The position numbers were made by a program, and so were the translations under genes. A stretch of 64,000 nt of DNA from Ypsolopha sequella. Its lineage: Eukaryota; Arthropoda; Insecta; Lepidoptera; Ypsolophidae. The stretch lies in the NCBI GenBank assembly GCA_934047225.1, contig OW203991.1, positions 1,178,001 through 1,242,000 on the forward strand. Reading direction: 5' to 3'. Under the pieces are notes generated by a model, which worked only from the letters and a program-made list of their open reading frames with translations, ran no database searches and was not told where the DNA came from. The first letter of the stretch is position 1. Every line of letters begins with the position of its first letter. This document shows, piece after piece, positions 45,801 to 56,008 of the stretch.

Positions 45801-46639
45801 CCCCTCGGCCACAGCTTCAGGCTTCGAGAGGCGCGCCAAGCGGTTCTTCTTGCGACGGCTGCGCCAGCGGAGAGAATAAATATGAAGTGAGTTTCGTTAT
45901 AGACTTGCACGAGTGTCCCAATGTCTAATTACACACAATACTTTATCTACGAACATCAAAAATAATTTCTCGAAAAATGAGGAAAAGAACACTCGTAATG
46001 ATATTGTAGTGATACTTGTCATGATACCTGAAATGCTCAGGCCAATCAGAAGCGAGACGAGAAAGAAAGCGTGGTTTAAGAAATTAAGACAGACAGTTAT
46101 CGCTAGTGATTTGTTTTCTAGTGGTGTTATAATAAATTTTGCAAATCACAGCGCAGAATTGCGGTGTTATAATGTAATATTATAACGTCTATCAAACAAT
46201 GTAGATACTTATGAACAGCTTTTGATGTTGTAATTACCTTATTGTAGTATGAGAGTAGATAAATTGTATCCTGCTGTCAGCGTTAGGCGGACGTCGTAGC
46301 CCGACGATCAAAATGAACGCAGCTCTAGTTTTCCATTAGTTATTATTATTTCTTAGTCACTCATGTCTGAGCAAAAATTTCAGTGCGGTAGGTCAATTAG
46401 ATTCTTAAATGTCACACAGGCATGAAGAAATGTAACGGTTTTCTTACCTAGACTAACGGCTGGGCAACGAAACCTTGTAAAATAGGACGTCACATTGAGC
46501 ACCTCAATTTGGGACTCAATTTTAGAATTGACCTCTATAACGTTTGATTACTGTTTAAAATAGCGTGGAAAAACTACCGATAGTTTTGGTAAATTTTTCT
46601 ACGGTGAAAATAAAGGTTATTTATTGGACCTGCTTTAAA
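45801..46639. other. unannotated stretch
   Basis: A GC-rich patch at 45800-45875 lies in an open frame (45650-45928) without recognisable domain. Nothing else is seen. Confidence 0.4.
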
Positions 46640-46795
46640 TTGAGAGCAGTTTCTTTCTCTTTTATCTTTTTATCTCTTTTACCAGTTTTATCGAAGGTTC
46701 TTGAAAAACTTTTTAATTCCAGACTCGTTAGTTATTTAGAACACAATAACATACTCGCTCCTAATCAATTCGGTTTCAGAGAAAATAAGTGTACT
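46640..46795 (+). pseudogene. LINE reverse transcriptase, 5' part of a gene split by the BEL element
   Basis: The frame gives LLPVLSKVLEKLFNSRL and NNILAPNQFGFRENK, conserved RT blocks 0-1 ('RPISLLPVLSKVFEKL', 'Q.GFR') of CR1/jockey-type LINEs. Sequence before about 46650 is not recognisable, so the LINE is probably 5'-truncated there. The gene stops at GTACT (46791-46795), where the BEL element begins, and resumes at 52785 in the same frame once one GTACT is discounted. Confidence 0.85.
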
Positions 46796-46967
46796 TGCTG
46801 GTCAAAAGAAAAGACCTCGTACCACGAAAACTCGATTTATTCAAATTTCACAGATATGATACACTTTAAACGAAGAAAACTTTAACACCGCGATCTAGAA
46901 ACGAACAGCGCCATCTAGTGTACAAACATGGAGCTTCTGACATATACTTCATATTTTTTAACAAACA
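46796..46967 (-). repeat. BEL 3' LTR
   Basis: 172 bp; the copy at 52613-52784 has the same sequence. The adjoining internal bases read GGCGGGCGATA on the minus strand, a plausible polypurine tract. Confidence 0.95.
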
Positions 46968-47079
46968 TATCGCCCGCCAAAGGACGTCAGGCCTTTTAAA
47001 TCAACGTGAAGCTGTGACATAAGTTGTATCACTAAATGTGAAATTGTAACATAAGTCGTACTACTAAACAAGCTAAATT

Positions 47080-50000
47080 TTACATATTATTAACTGGCAA
47101 CAAACAAAGTTTGTGAATTGGCCTTTTAATTGTTGTATTTTTACATTTAAGGGTAACTACCCTGGTACGACCATCAGACCCAGGATGGGTGTGTAAAACT
47201 AAACCTAATAACCACTTTGCTGGTGGTAATCTCTCATCCTTAACTAAAACGATATCTCCAACTGAAATATCTCTTTGAACACTTGTCCATTTTTGACGCT
47301 TTTGCAAATTTACCAAATATTCATGACTCCATTTTCTCCAAAAATACTGCAGTTTTTGCTGTATGTATAGCCAACGTTGAATGTATGGAACTTTTTGATC
47401 GGTCAAATTTTCTTGCGGAACAATTACAGGTGTTTCACCGATTAAAAAATGTCCAGGTGTAAGTGCAGATGCTGTTTCATCGTTGTTTAATGGCGTCAAT
47501 GGACGAGAGTTCAAACAACATTCTATTTGACATAACAATGTGTAATATTCTTCAAAAGTAAGTTTTGCATCATTTAATACACGGTTTAAATGCCTCTTTA
47601 CGGACTTAATATTAGATTCCCATAAGCCACCCATATGGGGTGCGCCGGCAGGATTGAACTGCCATTCAGTACCATTTTGTGCTAGCAATTCACTTATTTC
47701 ATCGGGCAAGTTTTTCAAGCTGTTGAAAAATGATTGCTCAAGCTCTTTGCTGGCCCCAATGAAATTAGTGCCACAATCACTAACCAGTTTTTTGCAGTGG
47801 CCTCTGCGTGAGGTAAAACGCTTAAAAGCAGACATAAAAGCTTCTGTGGTCAAACTAGTCAATAACTCCAAGTGGATTGCTTTTACCGCTGTACATATAA
47901 ACAATACAATCCACGCTTTTTGTGTTCGATTTGAACCACGACCACTCTGTAATTTCAGTATAACAGGCCCTGCTAGATCTACGCCACAGGTACTGAACGG
48001 TCTCTGCGGGGTAATTCTATATTCAGGTAAGTTTCCCATGAGTTGGGAGTGAGTCTTACCAGAATGACGACAACATGATACACATTCTCTAATAACTTGT
48101 TTAACAAGATGTTTGACTCCAATAATATGATATTTGCATTTTATAGAATTTAACATCAATTGGACACCGCCATGTAATGTTTTGTAATGTGCGTCTTTGA
48201 CAATTAGATACGACAAATTACATTCTTTGGACAAAATTATAGGATGTTTCATATCATATTGAATATCAGCTTTACAAATTCTACCACCTACTCTTAAAAC
48301 ATCTTGAGTATCAACAAATGGATTTAACTTTGAAATTTTTGAACCATTTTTTAGTTTATTTAATAGTTTGTATTTATCTTTGTTGATGTCTCCCTTTACA
48401 ACATCAATCTCCTTTTCAAAATTATGCTTTTGTGACATTTTTATCAATGTTTGTAATGAATTCTCTAAATCAATTGTTGATAGATATTTTGAACATTTTA
48501 ACAAGATTTTGTTATGCCGTTTATACTGTAAACCATTGTAAAATCTTAGTATAATAGCAATTACTCTTATAAGTTTACTCAAGTTTGAAAATCTATGAAT
48601 TATCTCACTATTATCGCATTGATCACTTGTTTCACTTTTAGACTGACTGTCATTGACTTGCACTAAATTAACTTTCACTGACACTTTCTTCTCTAAGTCC
48701 GTAGGTTCCACAGCAATTGCCTCATCAAAAGACAACGGAGTGGGTGTATGCAGCCAGGGTGGGCCGTGCCACCACAGGGGGTGATCAGGTAAGTCAGCAG
48801 GAGAGACCCCACGAGAAGCTACATCTGCAGGATTCTCTTGTGAAGTGACATGATGCCATCTCTCTTTGTCAATCAGGTTGGTGATTTCAGTTACTCTGTT
48901 TGCTACAAAGGTGGTCCAGTAACTAGGTGACCGTTGTAGCCATGCAAGCACTATTGTTGCATCTGTCCATGCATAGGTGTCTTGAATTGGAATGCAGAGA
49001 GCGTGTTGAACTCTATTCAATAACTTGGCTAATATTACAGCTCCGCACAGTTCCAATCTCGGTAGTGATATTTGTTTCACAGGAGCGACTCTGGTCTTGG
49101 CTTCTATGAGTGTGACAGTGACTCCGTCTGGTGTTATAACTCTACAGTACACAACAGCTGAATACGCAATAGTTGATGCGTCTGAAAATCCGTGTAATTC
49201 CACTTTCAAAACATTGTCTGTTACTCCAATCCACCTCTCGAGCTCTATAGTTGGCATATTGGTTAGGTCATTGCGATAAGTTAACCATTCTTGTAGCAGA
49301 ATATCAGGTAAAGGATCATCCCAATCTACTTTGTCTATCCACAACTTTTGAAGCATGCTTTTAGCGGTGATTACAACAGGTGCCATCCATCCAGCTGGGT
49401 CATAAATTTTTGCGATATCACACAAAACTGTTCTTTTTGTCACATTTGTTTGGGAAGGTGGAAGCACTATTTGCAATTCAAACTTATCAGTGTATCCATT
49501 CCATTTGATTCCTAAAATCTTGCGATTAGATTGTGCAGCCCCTTCTATCTCTGTACTGTTAGATGCCCATTTGTGTAGTGAAAATCCTCCTTTACGTAGT
49601 AATTCTGTCATATTACTTTTTAACTCAATGATTTTGTTTGTAGTTTGTTCTCCAGTTAATAGGTCATCGACGTAAAAATCTTGTAACAATGTGTCTATGG
49701 TTTGATCATCAAAATTTCCTCTCTCATCTTCAGCCAATTGTCTGAGTGTTTTTATTGCTTGGTATGGTGCACAGGATGTCCCATATGTCACTGTTGTAAG
49801 ACGGAAGTGTTGAATTTCTTGATCGGGACTAAATCGCCAAAGTATTCGCAGCCAGTCTCTATCTTTCGGATCCAAGCTAATTTTTCTGTACATCTGACGA
49901 ATGTCTCCAACCAAAACTAAGCGATGTCTTCGCCACCGCAATGTCACGTCTCGGATGTCATTTTGTAGAGCAGGCCCTACTAAAATATTGTCATTAAGTG

Positions 50001-52242
50001 ACTTTCCGTTTGCGGTTTTTGCCGAACTGTCATAGACCACTCTAAGCTTTGTTGTCAGATGCTGTTCATTGATAACAGCTTGATGTGGTATGTAGCATAC
50101 ATTAGTCTCTTTATCAGGTGTTGGGACAAGTTCCATATGACCTTGTTGTAAATAATCTTCCATGAACTCATTGTATTTTATGTGTAAAGCTTTGTCTCTC
50201 TTGAATTTGTTCTCTAAAGAAAGTAACCGTTTCTTGGCTAGTGTGAATGACTCTCCGAGGTCAGGAAGGGTGGTTGTAAATGGAAGTCTTACTCTGTATT
50301 GGCCATCCTCTAACCTTGTATGTGTTGTCTCGTAATGCTTTTCACATTGAGATTCTGCTTTTGTCATTATTCTTTTCTCTGTGTTTTCTTCGATCTCCCA
50401 GAACGAACGAAGAATGTCATCAACCTCAACTTTGACGTGATGTATGTGAACTTGCTTTGACTGGTGGTTGTTTGTGGTTTTTCCAGAAATTAGCCAACCC
50501 AATGAAGTCTGTTGAGCGACGAGTGTGTTATTGTGGTTTTTGAGTATCTTAACTCCTTCTTGTATAATCTCTGCGAACACGTCTGCTCCTAGAATGATGT
50601 CTATCTTTCCAGGTCTCTGGAATGTTGGGTCTGCTAATTCTAGCTCTCTTAGTTGTGGCCAATCAACTGTATGTGAAGTTTGAGGTATATAAGATGTCAG
50701 TGATTTCAAAACGTATGCTGTAACTCTTGATACGATTTCTGGATTGTTGGTGGAGCTTATGTCAAATTCCACACATGCTTTAGTAACAGAAGCTGCTGAA
50801 CCAACTCCCATCACTGTGCCCTGTACGGGTGATCTCTTGTATCCTAGAAATTGACACGCCGCCTCGGTGATTAGACTTGCTTCTGAACCCTGGTCAACAA
50901 GCGCGCGAAGTGTGTGTGTGTGACTCTCTTCTCTTTGTGACTGCACATGAACCATGGCAGTTGCTAATATAACTTGACATCTTTGTGTGGAGTTCGTGGT
51001 TGTGGTGTGTGTTGCTACTCTTTGTTCTATTTCAGATTGCTCGGTGGTTCCTAATGAAGGTTTGACATATCCGTGTAGCAAGGAGTGATGCTTGCGGCCA
51101 CATTTTCTACATCTAGTGGACTGTGAACATTGTGCGACAGTGTGACCTTTGCGCAAGCAATTGAAACAAAGTTGGTTGCTCTGTACGAACGCTTTCTTAT
51201 CAGTGAGATCCAACTTACAAAACTCTTTGCAACTAAATATGTAGTGGTTCTCTTTGCAATATACACACGTGACTATTTGTTTTATTTCAGTAGCGAAACT
51301 TCTTGTAGGTGGTAATACTTTTGGATGTGGTGTGTCTCTAGACTTTGTCATTTCGAGTGTACGAAATCTGAACTCTAAAAACTCTGACAGCTCTTTCCAA
51401 GTTGGTAAATGACTGTTAGATTCTATTCTTTGCTCGAACATCTTGTGAGATTCAGAATCAAGTTTCTGGATAATAATATAAACAATTATATCGTCCCAAC
51501 TGTCAGTAGGTAGACTCAAACTCTTCAAAGTCGCTAGACATTCGGTTGTAACATCTAATAATTCTCTAATACTTTTGGCAGATTCCAATGTTATTTTTTT
51601 CTGATTTAGCAATTTACCAATATATGTATTGACAATACTTCTCTTATTATCGTATCGTTTATTAAGCATATCCCATATTATTTCATAGTTAGCGTCGGAG
51701 ACTTGTATTTGTTTTACTAGACTCTCAGCTTCTCCGCGCAGACTTGATTTCAGATATTGGCATTTGTTAACTTTATTTATTGAGATGTTGTCATGCACTA
51801 GCGATTTGTATAAATCCCGAAACGATAGCCATTCTTTATAATCACCAGAAAATATAGGCAGTTGGATTGGTGGAAGTTTAGCTTTTGGAGTTTGTTCTAT
51901 TACAGAGTTATTAGCTTGTACGATATTTGCAGATGATTGTAATTTAGCATCTTGAATGTCATTAAGCATTTCTTTCATGCGAGTCTTTAAATCAAGATAC
52001 TTTTCAAAACAACTATCGTAAACATCATCTTTGAAGTATGATAATTTTGCTTTCACTTCGGCTTTAACAGTAATCAAAGTGTTGTGTTGTGATTGAAAAG
52101 TTTCCCAATATTTATCTGCAATCTCTAATCTAGCTTCTATAAATCCTGTACTAAGTCTATCTCGACTAGTTTTTTTGTAATTAGTAAGAAGTTTACTTAT
52201 TTGCTCATATAAATTAAATTGTAATAGATTTAATTCCTCCAT
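47080..52242 (-). CDS. gag-pol: BEL/Pao Gag-Pol polyprotein
   Basis: Polyprotein of 1,720 residues if started at the ATG at 52242 (context AAAATGG); the frame is open to 52377, but that upstream part looks like leader. In order: DUF1759-type Gag (about 123-265, LPPIQLPIFSGDYKEW); three zinc knuckles from C326 (CVYCKENH, CFNCLRKGH, CRKCGRKHH); aspartic protease with D450 in ALVDQGSEAS; Pao-type reverse transcriptase with YVDD at 857-860; RNase H (GFSDAS near 1018); integrase with an H-H-C-C zinc part (about 1331-1387) and the acidic triad D1422, D1489, E1542 (GVDLAGP, SDCGTNF, GGLWES); a C-terminal DUF5641-like chromatin/DNA-binding end (VGDIVLVKDE, PAKWLLG). The protease motif has Q instead of the usual S/T after the catalytic D, as seen in this family. 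No frameshift or internal stop, so it may be active. Confidence 0.95.
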   Translation of the reverse strand: MEELNLLQFNLYEQISKLLTNYKKTSRDRLSTGFIEARLEIADKYWETFQSQHNTLITVKAEVKAKLSYFKDDVYDSCFEKYLDLKTRMKEMLNDIQDAKLQSSANIVQANNSVIEQTPKAKLPPIQLPIFSGDYKEWLSFRDLYKSLVHDNISINKVNKCQYLKSSLRGEAESLVKQIQVSDANYEIIWDMLNKRYDNKRSIVNTYIGKLLNQKKITLESAKSIRELLDVTTECLATLKSLSLPTDSWDDIIVYIIIQKLDSESHKMFEQRIESNSHLPTWKELSEFLEFRFRTLEMTKSRDTPHPKVLPPTRSFATEIKQIVTCVYCKENHYIFSCKEFCKLDLTDKKAFVQSNQLCFNCLRKGHTVAQCSQSTRCRKCGRKHHSLLHGYVKPSLGTTEQSEIEQRVATHTTTTNSTQRCQVILATAMVHVQSQREESHTHTLRALVDQGSEASLITEAACQFLGYKRSPVQGTVMGVGSAASVTKACVEFDISSTNNPEIVSRVTAYVLKSLTSYIPQTSHTVDWPQLRELELADPTFQRPGKIDIILGADVFAEIIQEGVKILKNHNNTLVAQQTSLGWLISGKTTNNHQSKQVHIHHVKVEVDDILRSFWEIEENTEKRIMTKAESQCEKHYETTHTRLEDGQYRVRLPFTTTLPDLGESFTLAKKRLLSLENKFKRDKALHIKYNEFMEDYLQQGHMELVPTPDKETNVCYIPHQAVINEQHLTTKLRVVYDSSAKTANGKSLNDNILVGPALQNDIRDVTLRWRRHRLVLVGDIRQMYRKISLDPKDRDWLRILWRFSPDQEIQHFRLTTVTYGTSCAPYQAIKTLRQLAEDERGNFDDQTIDTLLQDFYVDDLLTGEQTTNKIIELKSNMTELLRKGGFSLHKWASNSTEIEGAAQSNRKILGIKWNGYTDKFELQIVLPPSQTNVTKRTVLCDIAKIYDPAGWMAPVVITAKSMLQKLWIDKVDWDDPLPDILLQEWLTYRNDLTNMPTIELERWIGVTDNVLKVELHGFSDASTIAYSAVVYCRVITPDGVTVTLIEAKTRVAPVKQISLPRLELCGAVILAKLLNRVQHALCIPIQDTYAWTDATIVLAWLQRSPSYWTTFVANRVTEITNLIDKERWHHVTSQENPADVASRGVSPADLPDHPLWWHGPPWLHTPTPLSFDEAIAVEPTDLEKKVSVKVNLVQVNDSQSKSETSDQCDNSEIIHRFSNLSKLIRVIAIILRFYNGLQYKRHNKILLKCSKYLSTIDLENSLQTLIKMSQKHNFEKEIDVVKGDINKDKYKLLNKLKNGSKISKLNPFVDTQDVLRVGGRICKADIQYDMKHPIILSKECNLSYLIVKDAHYKTLHGGVQLMLNSIKCKYHIIGVKHLVKQVIRECVSCCRHSGKTHSQLMGNLPEYRITPQRPFSTCGVDLAGPVILKLQSGRGSNRTQKAWIVLFICTAVKAIHLELLTSLTTEAFMSAFKRFTSRRGHCKKLVSDCGTNFIGASKELEQSFFNSLKNLPDEISELLAQNGTEWQFNPAGAPHMGGLWESNIKSVKRHLNRVLNDAKLTFEEYYTLLCQIECCLNSRPLTPLNNDETASALTPGHFLIGETPVIVPQENLTDQKVPYIQRWLYIQQKLQYFWRKWSHEYLVNLQKRQKWTSVQRDISVGDIVLVKDERLPPAKWLLGLVLHTHPGSDGRTRVVTLKCKNTTIKRPIHKLCLLPVNNM

Positions 52243-52592
52243 TTTAATCCAAGTAGACTTTGTAAAGTTTTGCTCCAAGTTTGTGGTGTAACTTATTCTA
52301 TTACTCACGTATACCAATAAAATCCAATGCACTCCAAAAGTTTCGTAACCACTTTTTATATCACTGCATAAGATCACTGACTCTAGTTATTGCACTTTTG
52401 ATGACTGAACAACTCTATCACAAAGTCTGAGACTCTACAAAATCAATGCAATCGGTGTAAGATTTGATAGTGTCGGTGTAGATATTGCATGTGATCTCAA
52501 TAGCTTTGTGTACACGACCCATGTACAGCTATCCGTGTGTATATTGAGAATCCTGAAAATTCAGGTGTATCCGAAACAGTACTGAAACTGTA

Positions 52593-52609
52593 ATCCGGTC
52601 GAGGGACCA
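52593..52609 (-). promoter_or_regulatory. primer-binding site of the BEL element
   Basis: Three bases inside the 5' LTR the minus strand reads TGGTCCCTCGACCGGAT. It resembles the complement of the 3' end of insect tRNA-Tyr with one mismatch and one missing base; tRNA choice is from memory. Confidence 0.5.
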
Positions 52610-52612
52610 AAA

Positions 52613-52784
52613 TGCTGGTCAAAAGAAAAGACCTCGTACCACGAAAACTCGATTTATTCAAATTTCACAGATATGATACACTTTAAACGAAGAAAACTTT
52701 AACACCGCGATCTAGAAACGAACAGCGCCATCTAGTGTACAAACATGGAGCTTCTGACATATACTTCATATTTTTTAACAAACA
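52613..52784 (-). repeat. BEL 5' LTR
   Basis: Same sequence as 46796-46967. A short open frame starting in it (52745) continues into LINE sequence; that is an accident of the insertion. Confidence 0.95.
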
Positions 52785-53978
52785 GTACTACTGACGCAAT
52801 CGACGATTTAATCAATCATACAGTTAAAAAATTAGATGCAAAGCAGAAGTGTGCTGCAGTATTTCTGGATCTAGCTAAAGCCTTTGATACTGTCTCTATC
52901 CCCATATTGATTCGGAAACTAGATGTCCTTGGTATACGAGGACCACCACTACAGCTGATTGCCAATTATTTGAGTAATCGACGGCAAACTGTAAAGATTG
53001 GTGATTTCCAAAGCACTAAAGAACCAGTGTTGTTTGGAGTTCCGCAAGGTTCCGTGCTTGGACCTACACTGTTCCTTGTTTATATTAACGATCTCTGTTT
53101 AAAGAAAATTGCAAACGGTAAAATAGTCACGTTCGCAGATGACACTGTTTTACTTTTTAGTGATAATTCTTGGCATAAAGTTAGACAAACAGCTGAGAGA
53201 GGTTTTGCTGAGGTGACAAAATGGTTAAACAATAATATCCTTACCCTTAATATAACAAAAACTAATTATATCACCTTTAGAAAGTAACGGTCAACCTAGT
53301 TCGGACTTCAACATTAGAGCACATTCTTGCACTGATTTATTAGACTGTAACTGTCCTACTTTGACAGCTGCTACAAAGGTAAAATATCTTGGTGTACTAA
53401 TAGATAAACATTTAAATTGGAATGAACACATACGGTCTTTGACATCTAAAATTAGAAAATTAATTTGTATTTTTAAAAAACTTAGGCACTTAGGTGACTC
53501 TGCCCTAATAAAAACAATTTACTTCTCTCTTTGCCAGTCAATATCAACATATGCTATTACAGCATGGGGCGGGGCAGATAAGACTAAACTTATAAACCTG
53601 GAGAGATCACAAAGAGCAATTATAAAAGTAACATTATTTAAGAAATTCCGACATTCAACAACAGCTTTATATAAAGAATTCTCAGTACTCACTATTCGAC
53701 AACTTTATATCAAAAATATAATCTTAAGTCAGCATAAAATCTTAAGTCGGTGTAATGTTACAAGAAGAAGAAAAGACATCACTTACGGGGTGCAATTATG
53801 CAGAACCACATTTTCACAGAGTTTTTTACATTTCCGCGGACCTTATTTGTACAATAAAATAAGTAAAGAAATTAAGTTAAATGATAAGACAATTTTTAAA
53901 TGTAAGAAATTAATTGTTGATTATCTTAGTGAGTTAGACTATAAAAATACAGAGGACCTAATCAAAATTATTTCTTAA
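52785..53978 (+). pseudogene. LINE reverse transcriptase, 3' part of the split gene
   Basis: Continues the RT of 46640-46795: FLDLAKAFDTV (catalytic block A), GVPQGSVLGPTLFLVYINDL (block B), FADDTVLLF (block C, 53132-53158), then after a frameshift near 53284 NGQPSSDFN, VKYLGVLIDKHLNW (block E) and the C-terminal FRGPYLYNKISKEI. Two breaks therefore: the BEL insertion and the frameshift, which puts a stop at 53285-53287. Block spelling fits the CR1/jockey group of target-primed LINEs. Stop at 53976-53978, then an AT-rich 3' end with AATAAAG and a (TA)n tail. Confidence 0.92.
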
Positions 53979-54031
53979 AAATTAAATTGAATAATGTATT
54001 AATTTATACAATTAAATAATAAAGCAAATCA

Positions 54032-54035
<4 letters not shown>

Positions 54036-54078
<43 letters not shown>
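54036..54078. repeat. (AT)n microsatellite, likely LINE 3' tail
   Basis: Pure AT dinucleotides directly after the LINE 3' untranslated region. Confidence 0.9.
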
Positions 54079-54081
<3 letters not shown>

Positions 54082-54360
54082 GGATAAATTATACATAATT
54101 CTTACGTATTTTTTATTTATTTTCATGTTTCTAACTGGATTATATGAGTGGATAATGTTATGATATATAATGTAATTTGAAGCTAGCTACCTTAACTGAA
54201 AGCTCTTTTAAATTTAAATTTAAGAATAAAATATATGAATGTTGCATGCTACAAAATATTACCATAAATTATTAAAATACTTATATTAATTAGATATAAG
54301 TTTATATGATTCATTTGTACATCTTACCTCAGAATTGAAAACGCAGTTTATAATTGGTAA

Positions 54361-54598
54361 TTTATGAACAGTGGAGGGTAATGGGCGCTGCTCTGCCGTA
54401 GAACAGTTTCAACTACCACGGAGAGCAGAGATCACTATCCTGGACTCTTTATAGCCTAAGAACTTGTTTTATAATGTGTAATTTATGAACAGTGGAGGGT
54501 AATGGGCGCTGCTCTGCCGTAGAACAGTTTCAACTACCACGGAGAGCAGAGATCACTATCCTGGACTCTTTATAGCCTAAAAACTTGTTTTCTATGTT
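54361..54598. repeat. 121-bp tandem duplication, two near-identical copies
   Basis: TTTATGAACAGTGGAGGGTA starts at 54361 and 54482; the units differ at very few positions. Each holds GCTCTGCCGTAG and CTACCACGGAGAGC, an imperfect inverted pair. Confidence 0.95.
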
Positions 54599-54766
54599 TC
54601 ACCACCTGTCTACAAAGTATAACTATGTAACTAGGCTAAGTTATGAGTCAATAAACAATTTTATTATTATTTCGAGAATTTTTGATCTCGTCTCTCCCTC
54701 TTGGCCGAAAGAATTTAAAGAGAGAGAGACGGTACATCCCTCGGCAGAAGCACAGTCGACCGAGGT

Positions 54767-55300
54767 TCAGAGCCCCAGGGAAAGAAACCGGCGAACGATG
54801 CGAGCAGTATCGAGCAGAACCGCCTTCTGCATCCGCGCTGGAAGCGAACTGCCGTGGAATCCCAAACGTCTCAGGTTGGTTTCAAGACTGGTTGGTATTA
54901 ACCCGTTCGCGGATAAAACAACTGGGATTATTTCGGTGGATGCCACGCCCCACATGTCAGTAACCTCGTGAGCCAGGTCGAGATACTTCCTCCTCTTCTC
55001 GGTTTCGGCTTTCACGAGGTTCTCATCGTGTGGGATTGTGATATCCACCAAAAACACCCGAGACTGCGCCCGGTCCATCAACACGATATCAGGTTTATTC
55101 GTGAGAATAGTCCTATCCGTGATGACAGACCGATCCCAGTAGAGCTTGGCGCGGTCGTTTTCTAGTACTGGCGCCGGTGAGTACTTGTAATATGGCACCT
55201 TCTGATTTACGAGGTCGTACTTGTGGGCGAGTTCTTGATGAAGGATTTTGGCCACTTGGTTGTGTCTGTGCAGATACTCAGTGTAGGCAAGAGCGGATTA
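54767..55300 (-). pseudogene. LINE C-terminal domain with restriction-like endonuclease (R4/Dong-like)
   Basis: Minus-strand frame of about 177 codons from just after a stop at 55298-55300. It reads SALAYTEYLHRHNQVAKILH, then PVLENDRAKLYWDRSV, then KPDIVLMDRAQSRVFLVDIT with TEKRRKYLDL. KPD...D-I-T and E-K form the PD-(D/E)xK signature of the restriction-like endonuclease found C-terminal to RT in R2/R4-type LINEs. RT itself is absent, so it is a 5'-truncated copy; what remains is free of stops and looks young. Clade choice (R4/Dong over R2) is from memory. Confidence 0.75.
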
Positions 55301-55372
55301 TAATATAATAAAAATAAAATAAGATAATAATAATAAAACATTATTATTATTATTATAGTTATTATTATTATG
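55301..55372. repeat. (AAT)n/(ATT)n microsatellite
   Basis: AATAATAATAA and TTATTATTATT tracts back to back, able to fold together. Confidence 0.85.
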
Positions 55373-55423
55373 CAAAGTATCTAATTTAAAGTATTTATTT
55401 AATACTAGCGGTTTATTTTACGG

Positions 55424-55681
55424 TTTGGAAGTAACTTCACAATAAAGGAAGCATGTTTGGAAGTAACTTCACAATAAAGGAAGCATGTTTGGAAGTAACT
55501 TCACAATAAAGGAAGCATGTTTGGAAGTAACTTCACAATAAAGGAAGCATGTTTGGAAGTAACTTCACAATAAAAGAAGCATGTTTGGACGTAACTTCAC
55601 AATAAAGGAAGCATGTTTGGAAGTAACTTCACAATAAAGGAAGCATGTTTGGAAGTAACTTCACAATAAAGGAAGCATGTT
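55424..55681. repeat. 32-bp minisatellite, 8 copies
   Basis: Units begin TTTGGAAGTAACTTCACAAT and each holds AATAAAG and the 11-bp palindrome GAAGTAACTTC. Only two single-base differences are seen (AATAAAAG, GGACGTAAC). Confidence 0.95.
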
Positions 55682-55819
55682 TTCGCCACAAATAGGACCT
55701 AGTACTAGTCTTTAAATTTACCATTTATTTATTTATTTATTTATTTCAGAGTGTATTGTTGAGATAAGGCGCTATATGCTGCAAAAGTGCTAACACTTTA
55801 GAAAAAAATACATTATTTA

Positions 55820-55999
55820 CTTCACTATTACTACATAGAAAAAAACAAAGTCGCTTCCCGTTGTCTGTCCCTATGTATGCTTAGATCTTTAAAAGTACGC
55901 AACGGATTTTGATGCGGTTTTTTTTATTAGATAGAATGATTTAAGAGGAAGGTTTATATGTATAATACATGACCGTGAAAAGCCGGGGCGGGTCGCTAG
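55820..55999 (+). mobile_element. short Helitron-like element
   Basis: Ends AGCCGGGGCGGGTCG-CTAG followed by T (CTAG at 55996-55999). The body (CAAAGTCGCTTCCCGTTGTC, GTATGCTTAGATCTTTAAAA, CGGATTTTGATGCGG) is a moth Helitron-like family I recognise. The 5' edge is approximate. Confidence 0.6.
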
Positions 56000-56008
56000 T
56001 ACTAGAAT

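Larger units (their letters stand above)
46796..52784 (-). mobile_element. complete BEL/Pao LTR retrotransposon, 5,989 bp
   Basis: Two LTRs of 172 bp, identical as far as I can read, start TG and end CA. GTACT lies outside both (46791-46795 and 52785-52789) as a 5-bp target duplication. The element runs on the minus strand: 5' LTR at 52613-52784, primer site, leader, one long polyprotein frame, a purine-rich GGCGGGCGATA just before the 3' LTR. Identical LTRs and an unbroken frame point to a very recent insertion. It lies inside a LINE gene. Confidence 0.97.

Noticed and set aside
47654..48052. Plus-strand frame of 132 codons and several others at 48.9-51.3 kb
   Set aside because: They lie opposite the BEL polyprotein and show no domain.
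46796..52784. Endogenous retrovirus with an envelope gene
   Set aside because: No reading frame is left after the Pol end for an envelope; domain order and family fit a plain BEL/Pao retrotransposon.
52745..53287. 180-codon plus frame starting in the LTR as a chimeric gene
   Set aside because: The first part is LTR sequence; the frame is LINE sequence joined by the BEL insertion, with no evidence of use.
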